Assembly (NCBI GenBank): GCA_027033675.1
Contig: JALVKZ010000023.1
Coordinates: 1-6,207 of the forward strand
DNA: 6,207 bases
Source of the DNA: Pyrodictiaceae archaeon
GTDB taxonomy: Archaea > Thermoproteota > Thermoprotei_A > Sulfolobales > Pyrodictiaceae
Direction: 5' to 3'
The translations under genes were made by a program, and so were the position numbers. This document shows positions 1 to 4,864 of this stretch, one piece after another. Every line of letters starts with the position of its first letter. Positions within the stretch are counted from its first letter, which is position 1. The notes under the pieces are model-generated. The model did no database searches. It was not told the origin of the DNA and worked only from the letters and a program-made list of their open reading frames with translations.

Positions 1-145
1 CCTTCTTAGCCTCGTAGAGCAGCTGCAACACCTTGCTCAAGGCCTCGTAAGCCGCCTTCGCCTCAACATAGGCCAGTACCCTGGGAACAAAATCTGGGTC
101 CACGCTCCTACCAGCCACGAGATCAGACACATGAACCCACTCCAC
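1..145 (-). CDS. Start of an unrecognised protein gene, cut by the window edge
   Basis: An open minus-strand frame runs without a stop from a GTG at 145-143 to the window edge, giving 48 residues beginning VEWVHVSDLVAG. A TTG at 151-149 is an alternative start. The purine-rich GAGGGGTGG on the minus strand, about 7 bases before the GTG, makes the GTG more likely. The visible part has a short N-terminal segment, then an Ala/Leu/Lys-rich stretch likely to be helical (ending LQLLYEAKK). I do not recognise the family. It is divergent from the AbrB-like gene at 257, and the shared intergenic region has a TATA box usable in both directions, so the two may be co-regulated. It lies inside the presumed integrated element. 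Confidence 0.5.
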   Translation of the reverse strand, partial: MEWVHVSDLVAGRSVDPDFVPRVLAYVEAKAAYEALSKVLQLLYEAKK

Positions 146-172
146 CCGCAAACCACCCCTCTGGCTTGCGTG

Positions 173-240
173 CTCGTTAGCCAGTTGTTAGAATACTAGC
201 GCCAGAAGCTTATAAATCTTGCTAACGAGAATCGCTAGTA
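173..240. promoter_or_regulatory. Divergent promoter with interleaved inverted repeats (putative operator)
   Basis: CTTATAAAT at 209-217 is a good archaeal TATA box for the rightward gene (start 257). Its complement, TTTATAAG, can serve the leftward gene (start 145). Two exact inverted-repeat pairs interleave around it: CTCGTTAGC at 173-181 with GCTAACGAG at 221-229, and TACTAGCG at 194-201 with CGCTAGTA at 233-240. The right-hand arms lie side by side where transcription of the AbrB-like gene should begin. This layout suits an autoregulated DNA-binding protein. The AbrB-like product of 257-439 is the natural candidate, but that link is inference. Confidence 0.6.
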
Positions 241-256
241 CGCGGGTGAGAGGCGC

Positions 257-439
257 GTGCCTGGCGCAATAGGAATAGTCAAGCTGAGAGAACGGAGAGG
301 CGGTAGGGGCCACGTAAGCTACGAGATAACAATACCGAAGGAGCTAGTAGAGCTCCTAGGCTGGAAGACGGGGGACAAACTACTCATAGAGCTTGTTGAG
401 AAGGATGGCAGGAAAGCGATACTCGTCTACAAGCCCTAG
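257..439 (+). CDS. AbrB/MazE-type swapped-hairpin DNA-binding protein
   Basis: This is a 60-residue protein of the AbrB/SpoVT/MazE-like fold, a small dimeric DNA-binding domain used by transition-state regulators and VapB-type antitoxins. Residues 20-45 carry the family pattern: SYEITIPKELVELLGWKTGD, a beta strand with I-T-I-P-K/E, a short helix, then G-x-x-x-G-D and a beta strand. The N-terminal 18 residues are basic (RERRGGRG). The start is GTG 257, with GGTGAG at 245-250 as ribosome binding site. The C-terminus stops right after the domain, so there is no room for the toxin-wrapping tail many antitoxins have, and no PIN-domain toxin follows. A stand-alone element regulator that binds the repeats at 173-240 is more likely than half of a toxin-antitoxin pair. 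A C/D sRNA begins 8 bases after its stop. Confidence 0.85.
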   Translation: MPGAIGIVKLRERRGGRGHVSYEITIPKELVELLGWKTGDKLLIELVEKDGRKAILVYKP

Positions 440-446
440 GAAGGGC

Positions 447-523
447 GGCCCGCGGGAATGATGAGTGGATTCCCATCGGATCCGTGAAGAGGAGCAAGGA
501 CGCTGACCCTGAGCCCGCGGGCC
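447..523 (+). ncRNA. C/D box guide sRNA (2'-O-methylation guide)
   Basis: All parts of an archaeal C/D sRNA are present in order. A perfect 10-bp terminal stem is formed by GGCCCGCGGG (447-456) and CCCGCGGGCC (514-523). The C box is ATGATGA (458-464), the D' box CGGA (477-480), the C' box GTGAAGA (484-490) and the D box CTGA at 503-506 or 509-512. The spacer from C to D' is exactly 12 bases (465-476). From C' to the first CTGA it is also exactly 12 (491-502), the canonical archaeal guide length, and D' to C' is 3 bases. The second CTGA sits directly against the stem, so the kink-turn may use it instead. Such RNAs assemble with L7Ae, Nop5 and fibrillarin to direct ribose methylation five bases before D or D'. 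It starts 8 bases after the AbrB-like stop, so it may be processed from that transcript. Confidence 0.85.
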
Positions 524-637
524 ATTTACCAGAATAGCTGCGTGGCCGTGGATAAGCTTATCGCTGCGTAGAGGCTAGGAGCCAAGAAGTAAACTAGTAA
601 CCGAGAACGTTGACTATCTCTATACACGGGCTAGGCC
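524..637. repeat. Intergenic stretch with a 12-bp palindrome and short direct repeats
   Basis: No gene is seen here. GATAAGCTTATC (551-562) is a perfect 12-bp palindrome. GCTGCGT occurs at 537-543 and 563-569 on either side of it. GGCCGTGGAT at 544-553 recurs exactly at 634-643, where it covers the GTG start of the next gene. A TATA-like CTATACA lies at 620-626. These could be regulatory sites of the element or chance; nothing here proves function. Confidence 0.35.
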
Positions 638-832
638 GTGGATGCTGCTATGCTCCCCCGAGCAGCTAGAGAGCTACGAGAAAAACACAACGACATAGCC
701 AGGCTATTCTACAAAGCCCACCTCGAGGGCAGAGGCGATAAGGCATCCGAGATCCTCGCAGACTGGCTACTAGGCGAAATAGACAAGAAAGAAGCACTAA
801 GAAAACTAAAACAACTCCTAGGAGAAGAATAG
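638..832 (+). CDS. Small unrecognised protein, helical and charged
   Basis: 64 residues from GTG 638, or 60 from ATG 650. An in-frame TAG at 632 limits the start. The TATA-like CTATACA at 620-626 would place transcription start near 648-650, so a leaderless message beginning at ATG 650 is plausible; no ribosome binding site is evident before 638. The protein is rich in Arg, Lys, Glu and Leu, predicted all-helical (ARELREKHNDIARLFYKAH, then a helix ending KKEALRKLKQLLGEE), with no Cys and no membrane segment. I do not recognise the family. Its second half is unusually rich in AAA/ACA/AAC codons compared with the chromosomal genes to the right, consistent with foreign origin. Its position between two regulators in the presumed element suggests a plasmid- or virus-type small protein. 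Confidence 0.6.
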   Translation: MDAAMLPRAARELREKHNDIARLFYKAHLEGRGDKASEILADWLLGEIDKKEALRKLKQLLGEE

Positions 833-845
833 AAAAATAAGCTAG

Positions 846-927
846 CCCATTGTTATATAGAGGCCAACTAGTCCTCTATAGATGGGTGTGGGTTTTTCTT
901 GGAGAGTTCTATAGCCCTATATATGGG
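846..927. promoter_or_regulatory. Hairpin and repeated CTATA(G/T)ATGGG sites upstream of the ribbon-helix-helix gene
   Basis: TATAGAGG (856-863) and CCTCTATA (873-880) form an 8-bp stem with a 9-base loop, extended outward by CCCAT (846-850) and ATGGG (882-886). CTATAGATGGG (876-886) recurs as CTATATATGGG (917-927) 41 bases on, with another CTATAG at 909-914. TATA-like TTATATAG lies at 853-860 and CCTATATATG at 916-925. A T-run at 893-897 could end transcription from the gene before. Repeated sites over a promoter fit autoregulation by the ribbon-helix-helix protein at 937, but this is inference. Confidence 0.5.
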
Positions 928-936
928 TAGCGAGCT

Positions 937-1203
937 GTGCCTTCCTACTACAGGGGTAGGCGTAGCTACTGTTTCTGGGTAGACGAGGACCTACTCATAG
1001 AGCTGGATAGGGTTGTCGATGAGATGGGCTATAGGAGCCTATCCGAGTTCTACAGGGAGCTAACAAGGGAGATAGTGGCGAGCTACAAGGCAGTACGTAA
1101 ACTTGGCCTTAGGGGCCAGGAAGCCAAGCCATTCATACTCGAGTACGTAAAGGAGAAGCTACTAGGCATACTCAAGGCGAGGAAGAGGAGAACACAGCGC
1201 TAG
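937..1203 (+). CDS. Ribbon-helix-helix (CopG/Arc-type) DNA-binding protein
   Basis: This 88-residue protein has the ribbon-helix-helix layout: basic N-terminal residues (YYRGRRS), a beta strand at 11-15 (YCFWV), helix A at about 17-30 (EDLLIELDRVVDEM), the turn GYRS (31-34) typical of the family, and helix B at 35-49 (LSEFYRELTREIVAS). Two such chains pair their strands and insert them into the DNA major groove. A further 35-40 residues form a charged helical tail ending in KARKRRTQR. The fold is common in copy-number repressors of archaeal plasmids and in crenarchaeal viruses, so it fits the presumed element. GTG 937 is the only early start in frame before the strand; the ribosome binding site is weak. 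The repeats at 846-927 may be its own operator. An antitoxin role is possible, but no toxin gene is next to it. Confidence 0.82.
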   Translation: MPSYYRGRRSYCFWVDEDLLIELDRVVDEMGYRSLSEFYRELTREIVASYKAVRKLGLRGQEAKPFILEYVKEKLLGILKARKRRTQR

Positions 1204-1341
1204 ACAACAGGGTTAGCTTAACTACCCGGGCCCCGCACCCGATGAACCCCTTATTCAAGCTCCTCTTGGCGAGGCATTCCTGCCTGTCAGGAGAGGCTAT
1301 CCACGCGTTAACCACAAATTAGACTCCACAAGTACTCCCAA
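1204..1341. other. Intergenic stretch with an interrupted stem-loop and a TATA-like box for intN
   Basis: No protein gene is seen. CTCCT (1260-1264) pairs with AGGAG (1289-1293), and inside it AGGCA (1272-1276) pairs with TGCCT (1281-1285) around the loop TTCC. The internal loop between the two stems is asymmetric (7 and 3 bases), which could mark a structured RNA. A weaker hairpin GGGTTAG/CTACCC lies at about 1210-1226. ACAAATTAG near 1313-1321 is TATA-like and would start transcription at about 1340, giving a nearly leaderless intN message. Confidence 0.35.
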
Positions 1342-1598
<257 letters not shown>

Positions 1599-1600
1599 AT

Positions 1601-1662
1601 CCCTCCGCTTCGGGAGGGTCTCCACTTGTAGGAGACCTAGCTATGGGGTTCTGGTTTATATG
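1601..1662 (-). promoter_or_regulatory. tRNA-Ala promoter and two abutting hairpins
   Basis: On the minus strand CATATAAACC (1662-1653) is a clear TATA box, which would start transcription near 1631. Between it and the tRNA lie two perfect inverted repeats that share two bases: GGTCTCC/GGAGACC (1617-1623 with 1631-1637, 7-base spacer) and CCCTCC/GGAGGG (1601-1606 with 1613-1618, 6-base spacer). The second would fold in a tRNA 5' leader of about 33 bases. The first straddles the predicted start and may be a DNA-level site. Their role is unknown. Confidence 0.6.
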
Positions 1663-1733
1663 CTTTGGTCCTTTCTCTCAGTGGGACTTGTTTCCCTTGT
1701 TCTGTTGTTCCCCCTACGAGGCGGGGGATTAGG

Positions 1734-1861
1734 ATTATATAGGGAGCGGCGGGGTGTTTTCTCGTAGCGGATGTAGGTGGCTGTTTGAGCCCGCCAGCGC
1801 GGCTAGTGGCGTGCTAGCTTGGTTTGAAAGCGCCAGGTCTCTTGTGGGGTGAGGCGTCTCG
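1734..1861 (+). promoter_or_regulatory. Promoter and leader of the KH-domain gene
   Basis: ATTATATAG (1734-1742) is a good TATA box, putting the start of transcription near 1765 and leaving a leader of about 95 bases. The leader has a modest hairpin, GCTAG/CTAGC (1802-1806 with 1814-1818), and ends in a strong ribosome binding site GGGGTGAGG (1846-1854). The GTG at 1844 within it is followed at once by TGA, so it is not a start. The stretch 1663-1733 is pyrimidine-rich on the plus strand and shows no gene. Confidence 0.55.
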
Positions 1862-2386
1862 GTACAGATACCACTTGACTACGTCTGTGTTAAGAGTGGT
1901 GTCCTTTGTCCTCGCTGCCAGAGCCTTATTGATACTGGTGCTGTCCAGGAGTTTGAAGTCGATATTATGAGGGCGCTGATAGAGCTTGAGGAGAACGAGG
2001 GTATACAGATACTGAAGAAGGCAACCTACTACAAGTCGTATATGATTGGTGACGACTTAGTGATTATAGTGATGGATCTCGGTGTTGGTACCAGTGTACC
2101 AGTATTTAGTAGGTATGCGAGGCAGATAGAGCAAAAGCTCAGAGAAAAACTGGGTAAGCGAGTAAAGGTCATACCACGTGCTAATGATGTACGCGGCCTT
2201 GCTATGCATCTCTTATACCCGGCGCGTATACTCGGTGTGAACACTCTGTGGTTGCCGGACGGCAGCATTGAGTACGTTGTGCGGATTCCTCGAAGCGATG
2301 CTAGGAGGCTCAGTAGGCACAAAGAGATGTACGAGAAAATATTGTCAGAGATACTCCGGAAACCCGTCAGAATAAAGTCCACTTAG
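1862..2386 (+). CDS. Archaeal KH-domain (NusA-like) RNA-binding protein with Cys-rich N-terminus
   Basis: The open frame after the TGA at 1850-1852 encodes QIPLDYVCVKSGVLCPRCQ and continues to the stop at 2384-2386. Counting from 1862, Cys 9, 16 and 19 suggest a metal-binding knuckle, which in the relatives I recall has four ligands. Next come a helix (VDIMRALIELEE), a beta-rich segment (YMIGDDLVIIVMDLG) and KH/NusA-like parts (EKLGKRVKVIP, then HKEMYEKILSEILRKPVRI). I recognise it as the archaeal family of short KH-type RNA-binding proteins often annotated as a NusA-like transcription factor; the RNA target is unknown. No ATG, GTG or TTG lies in frame between the upstream stop and ATG 1967, yet the conserved-looking Cys region lies before 1967. 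The start given (GTA 1862, 9 bases after GGTGA) is a best guess; GTC 1856 and ATA 1868 are alternatives. It converges on truD with 8 bases between stops. Confidence 0.75.
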   Translation, partial: VQIPLDYVCVKSGVLCPRCQSLIDTGAVQEFEVDIMRALIELEENEGIQILKKATYYKSYMIGDDLVIIVMDLGVGTSVPVFSRYARQIEQKLREKLGKRVKVIPRANDVRGLAMHLLYPARILGVNTLWLPDGSIEYVVRIPRSDARRLSRHKEMYEKILSEILRKPVRIKST

Positions 2387-2394
2387 ACTTGTTG

Positions 2395-3561
2395 CTACAG
2401 CCAATCGGGTATTTTTACTAGTTCTCGTAGAACAATAGTAGCATACTCGCCTGGGCCTAGTCCGAAGGATAATACTACCCTGTTTCCTATTATCCTGATA
2501 CTTAGATGCTTGGGAAGTAGGGCTACTGGCCGCCAATAGGGCTTCACATTGCCTATGACTGGGAGGGGTTTCTCCAGTGCATTCCTGCTAAGACCTATGG
2601 ATTCGATAGCATATTCTAGTATTCTGCGTGCCTCTCCGTCTATACCTATTCGATACCCTATCCCCGGGACGAGGGCAAGAGGCGTGCTTCTTTTTCCTCG
2701 CTCACCCTTTATGGGCTCGTCTAGTTCATAGCCCTCCTCTATTCGTAGGGAAAGATAAAGGTTGAATAGATAAGCCTGTAAAGCCGATGCATAGAGCGAC
2801 AAGATTTTCCGAGAAAGCCCTGCCACATAGTCTCTTAGGCTACGGGCCCTCCTTGCGAGAAGGGACTCGTAGAGAGCACTATCGCAGTCACGCCACCTCC
2901 TCAGCCTGCACAGCTTATTCTTGCTGCTCTCGTCGGGGTATAGAGAGTCTAGAAACTCATTGAGATAACTAACTGGGTCTCGTACAAGAAGGGCAAGTCC
3001 TAGGAGATGAGTATTAGGCCTCCGAGTCCCGAATCTTTGGTATCCATAATAATTTGGTAGTAATTTTCCTTTGAGATTATTTATCCTCTTCATGATTTCT
3101 TCGATGCTATCTAGTGGTTCAAGGATTATCCAGAACTTGTTGCCTAGCGGTGATTGTTCTCTGCACTTCTCACTATAGCCTACTAGCCTAGCCAATACTG
3201 AGCCATCTCCGAGTCTCAGAAATAGTGGATGCTCGGTATCGCGTTGACAAGGTATGCAGACGTATTGCAGCGTGGTTGCCTCTGCGTCTTTTAGTCCGAA
3301 GAAAACCGGTCTCCCTGTAGCTATTGTTTGTAGAGCTTTCCTAAGCGATGATACCGCTTGAAGGCTGGGTTTTCCCCGCTTAAGTAGGGCATAAACACAG
3401 TACCGCGCCCGTTGTCTCTGAGGAGGTATCGGTGGCTCCTCGCTAACAATAAAGCATCTTTCTCTTGGCCTACAAATTCTTGCCACGGCTGGTCCGCTGG
3501 TCACTCTGTATCGCAGGCTGAGTAGTCTATCTAAGCTCCATGGCGATAAATATATGTCCAA
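2395..3561 (-). CDS. truD: tRNA pseudouridine synthase, TruD/Pus7 family
   Basis: 388 residues. Members convert U13 (and in some archaea U35 of tRNA-Tyr) of tRNA to pseudouridine. The signature is clear: FFGLKDAEATT around residues 88-97, with D92 as the expected catalytic aspartate, and NYYGYQRFGTRRPNTHLLG at 170-188, the diagnostic TruD motif. The C-terminal half contains the TRUD insertion region with many Arg, then a beta-rich end (IRIIGNRVVLSFGLGPGEYATIVLRELV) that returns to the catalytic core. The length is usual for archaeal members, though the segment before the catalytic Asp is fairly short. The start is TTG 3561, the only canonical start codon after an in-frame stop upstream. It is the second gene of a minus-strand operon with pth2, 48 bases after that stop; the pair is a familiar archaeal arrangement. 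No promoter of its own is obvious. Confidence 0.93.
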   Translation of the reverse strand: MDIYLSPWSLDRLLSLRYRVTSGPAVARICRPRERCFIVSEEPPIPPQRQRARYCVYALLKRGKPSLQAVSSLRKALQTIATGRPVFFGLKDAEATTLQYVCIPCQRDTEHPLFLRLGDGSVLARLVGYSEKCREQSPLGNKFWIILEPLDSIEEIMKRINNLKGKLLPNYYGYQRFGTRRPNTHLLGLALLVRDPVSYLNEFLDSLYPDESSKNKLCRLRRWRDCDSALYESLLARRARSLRDYVAGLSRKILSLYASALQAYLFNLYLSLRIEEGYELDEPIKGERGKRSTPLALVPGIGYRIGIDGEARRILEYAIESIGLSRNALEKPLPVIGNVKPYWRPVALLPKHLSIRIIGNRVVLSFGLGPGEYATIVLRELVKIPDWL

Positions 3562-3609
3562 TTCCTTGCACTCTCGCCGCGATTACCCACCTAAGCTGAC
3601 TAGGGATAA

Positions 3610-3987
3610 TCAGAAGAGCTTGAGCCTGCCCGTCACCTTGTTGACCAGTAAGCTAGGCGCAGGACCAACAGCTATTGCTGTAAGCGTGCCAGGAGGTAGT
3701 TCCGTGAGCCCAGCATCCCTTATCAGGGATGCTGGTAGCCCCAATCGCTGTGCTTCTTCGAAGAGCTTAAGTAGTTCTTGCTCACTATCGGCTCTAAGCA
3801 CGACCTTCTTTTGGCCCTCCCTCCTCCAGTCATGGAGCCACTTGTGCCAAGTGGCATTAGCAGAGTCTATAATAAGCAGTACTGCCTCCACAGCTGCGTG
3901 TGCAGCCTGCGCTGCTGCTTTCCCTTTGCTCATCTTTATATCGCTCCTAAGCACTATTGATTGCTTATATTCACTTGAGTACTCCAT
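3610..3987 (-). CDS. pth2: Peptidyl-tRNA hydrolase, Pth2 type
   Basis: 125 residues from ATG 3987, the usual length for Pth2, the archaeal/eukaryotic enzyme that frees tRNA from peptidyl-tRNA dropped by ribosomes. Motifs: YKQSIVLRSDIKMSKGKAAAQAAHAA (residues 7-32, quoted here across two elements: the first strand and the Lys/His helix with H30), then KKVVLRADSEQELL, LPASLIRDAGLTELPPGT (84-101, with the conserved Asp-Ala-Gly and Thr) and VGPAP..VNKVTGRLKL at the end. The frame stays open upstream to ATG 4038, but the extra 17 residues are not family-like, and the TATA-like site at 4053-4043 would start transcription downstream of 4038. AGAGG on the minus strand just before 3987 serves as ribosome binding site. 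It is the first gene of the pth2-truD operon. Confidence 0.93.
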   Translation of the reverse strand: MEYSSEYKQSIVLRSDIKMSKGKAAAQAAHAAVEAVLLIIDSANATWHKWLHDWRREGQKKVVLRADSEQELLKLFEEAQRLGLPASLIRDAGLTELPPGTLTAIAVGPAPSLLVNKVTGRLKLF

Positions 3988-4042
3988 AGGCCCCGCCTCT
4001 AAAGATACTATTGCGCACCGAGTGGTTCTGGGAAGCATAAGT

Positions 4043-4053
4043 CTAATAATTAG
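4043..4053. promoter_or_regulatory. Shared, nearly palindromic TATA region between pth2 and the zinc-protein/aEF-1beta operon
   Basis: CTAATAATTAG is an 11-base palindrome (CTAAT-A-ATTAG) in the 103-base gap between the divergent starts at 3987 and 4091. Read rightward it is 38-48 bases before the GTG at 4091. Read leftward it is 56-66 bases before ATG 3987. Spacing suits a TATA element in both directions and no better one is visible in the gap. The purine-rich GGGGGTG at 4074-4080 is the likely ribosome binding site for 4091. Confidence 0.55.
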
Positions 4054-4090
4054 GTCTCTTATCAGCTCTGCCCGGGGGTGCTAGGGTAAG

Positions 4091-4306
4091 GTGGCACTGA
4101 GCCTAGAGGTTCCGCGCAAACCCAGCATAGTTGAGGCTACAAAGCTACCAGTCTGCACTAGCTGTGGTAGGCCGATACCGCCGTGGGAGAAGGCAGTAGC
4201 CTTTGTCTGCCCGAATTGCGGCGAAGTAGTGATTTGGCGATGCGCTCGCTGCAGAAAGATGGGCGTACCCTATAAGTGCCCCAAGTGCGGGTTCGAGGGA
4301 CCTTAG
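4091..4306 (+). CDS. Small zinc-ribbon protein (HVO_2753-like) upstream of aEF-1beta
   Basis: A 71-residue protein with eight cysteines in four pairs: CTSCG (22, 25), CPNCG (40, 43), CARC (51, 54) and CPKCG (63, 66). This is enough for two zinc sites. The pattern, with [13 protein letters not shown] and W-R-C-x-x-C in the middle, is that of the widespread archaeal small zinc-finger family that includes Haloferax HVO_2753 and is often encoded next to aEF-1beta. The precise biochemical role is not known to me; RNA or ribosome binding is a reasonable guess from zinc ribbons of this kind. The start is GTG 4091. Its stop is 26 bases before the aEF-1beta start, so the two are probably one transcript. 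Confidence 0.85.
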   Translation: MALSLEVPRKPSIVEATKLPVCTSCGRPIPPWEKAVAFVCPNCGEVVIWRCARCRKMGVPYKCPKCGFEGP

Positions 4307-4332
4307 AGCTAAAGCTTGGAGGCGAGGACCCG

Positions 4333-4611
4333 ATGGCTAAGGTCCTAGTAGTAGTATCGATTTACCCGTCAAGTACTGATATAGATCTAGACCAGTTAGT
4401 AGAGAAGATAAAGACAAAGCTCCCTAGTGACTATAACATAGCTAAGTACGATAAGGTGCCTATCGCCTTTGGACTTAATGCGCTCAAGGTTTACTTCGTT
4501 ATACCGGAGGAGAGCGAGGGCGGTACCTCAAAATTAGAGGAGCTGCTCCAAGGCGTTGAGGGCGTTGAGGAAATAGAAGTAGAAGCGGTTCACAGAATAT
4601 CCGAGTATTAG
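4333..4611 (+). CDS. ef1b: Translation elongation factor aEF-1 beta
   Basis: 92 residues, the usual size for the archaeal protein. It is the nucleotide exchange factor that releases GDP from aEF-1 alpha so it can reload with GTP and aminoacyl-tRNA. The sequence shows the family ferredoxin-like pattern: KVLVVVSIYPSS, DLDQLVEKIKTKLP, the conserved KVPIAFGLNALKVYFVIPE (about residues 43-61), and the acidic C-terminus VEGVEEIEVEAVHRI. ATG 4333 is chosen because it starts right at the first beta strand and follows GGAGG at 4318-4322; the frame is open further upstream, but that part overlaps the zinc-protein gene and does not look like the family. It is followed by two T-rich termination signals. 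Confidence 0.95.
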   Translation: MAKVLVVVSIYPSSTDIDLDQLVEKIKTKLPSDYNIAKYDKVPIAFGLNALKVYFVIPEESEGGTSKLEELLQGVEGVEEIEVEAVHRISEY

Positions 4612-4633
4612 AGTAATAGTGTAATCCTGGAGC

Positions 4634-4667
4634 TTTTTGAATAGGTCTTCGTATAACGTTTTTATTT
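4634..4667 (+). terminator. T-rich termination signals after aEF-1beta
   Basis: TTTTT at 4634-4638 and TTTTTATTT at 4659-4667 lie 23-56 bases after the aEF-1beta stop. Runs of T without a required hairpin are the usual archaeal intrinsic termination signal, and two in tandem are common. Confidence 0.55.
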
Positions 4668-4709
4668 ACGTACTCATAGCCCCTTATTAAACCAGTACTG
4701 CATCTCTTC

Positions 4710-4810
4710 GTCTTAGAAAAGACTACATAGATAAACCACTAGGGTTCTTGCTACTTTATGGGCTCAAGAGGCCCTAGTGTATCTAGGCGTAGATGTATAC
4801 CTAAATTAGG
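4710..4810 (+). promoter_or_regulatory. Inverted-repeat-rich leader upstream of cdc48
   Basis: Four inverted repeats lie in about 100 bases. GTCTT/AAGAC (4710-4723) has loop AGAA. CACTAGGG (4737-4744) with CCCTAGTG (4772-4779) continues inward as TTCTTG/CAAGAG, giving about 14 bp with one wobble pair, one bulged G and a 14-base loop. ATCTA/TAGAT (4781-4794) has loop GGCG. CCTAA-A-TTAGG (4800-4810) is palindromic. The promoter is unclear: ACTTTATGG (about 4753-4761) and GTATACC (about 4795-4801) are TATA-like. The series may be a structured RNA or binding sites for a heat- or stress-linked regulator of cdc48; which one is not shown by the sequence. Confidence 0.5.
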
Positions 4811-4864
4811 CGCTAAAGGTGTTACCAGGAGGAACAAGGCTCGTAGAGCTAGGTGAGTAAGAGA

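Noticed and set aside
257..439. AbrB-like gene as the antitoxin of a VapBC pair
   Set aside because: No PIN-domain or other toxin follows; the next features are a C/D sRNA and an unrelated small helical protein.
2029..2536. Open frames opposite the KH gene (2029-2382) and overlapping the truD end (2345-2536)
   Set aside because: They lie within strongly supported genes in other frames and show low-complexity composition.
3988..4038. Upstream ATG start for pth2 at 4038
   Set aside because: The added 17 residues do not resemble Pth2, and the likely TATA site puts transcription start downstream of 4038.
3554..4084. 176-codon plus-strand frame opposite pth2
   Set aside because: It is the antisense shadow of pth2 and its upstream region, rich in Ser/Ala/Leu with no recognisable domain.
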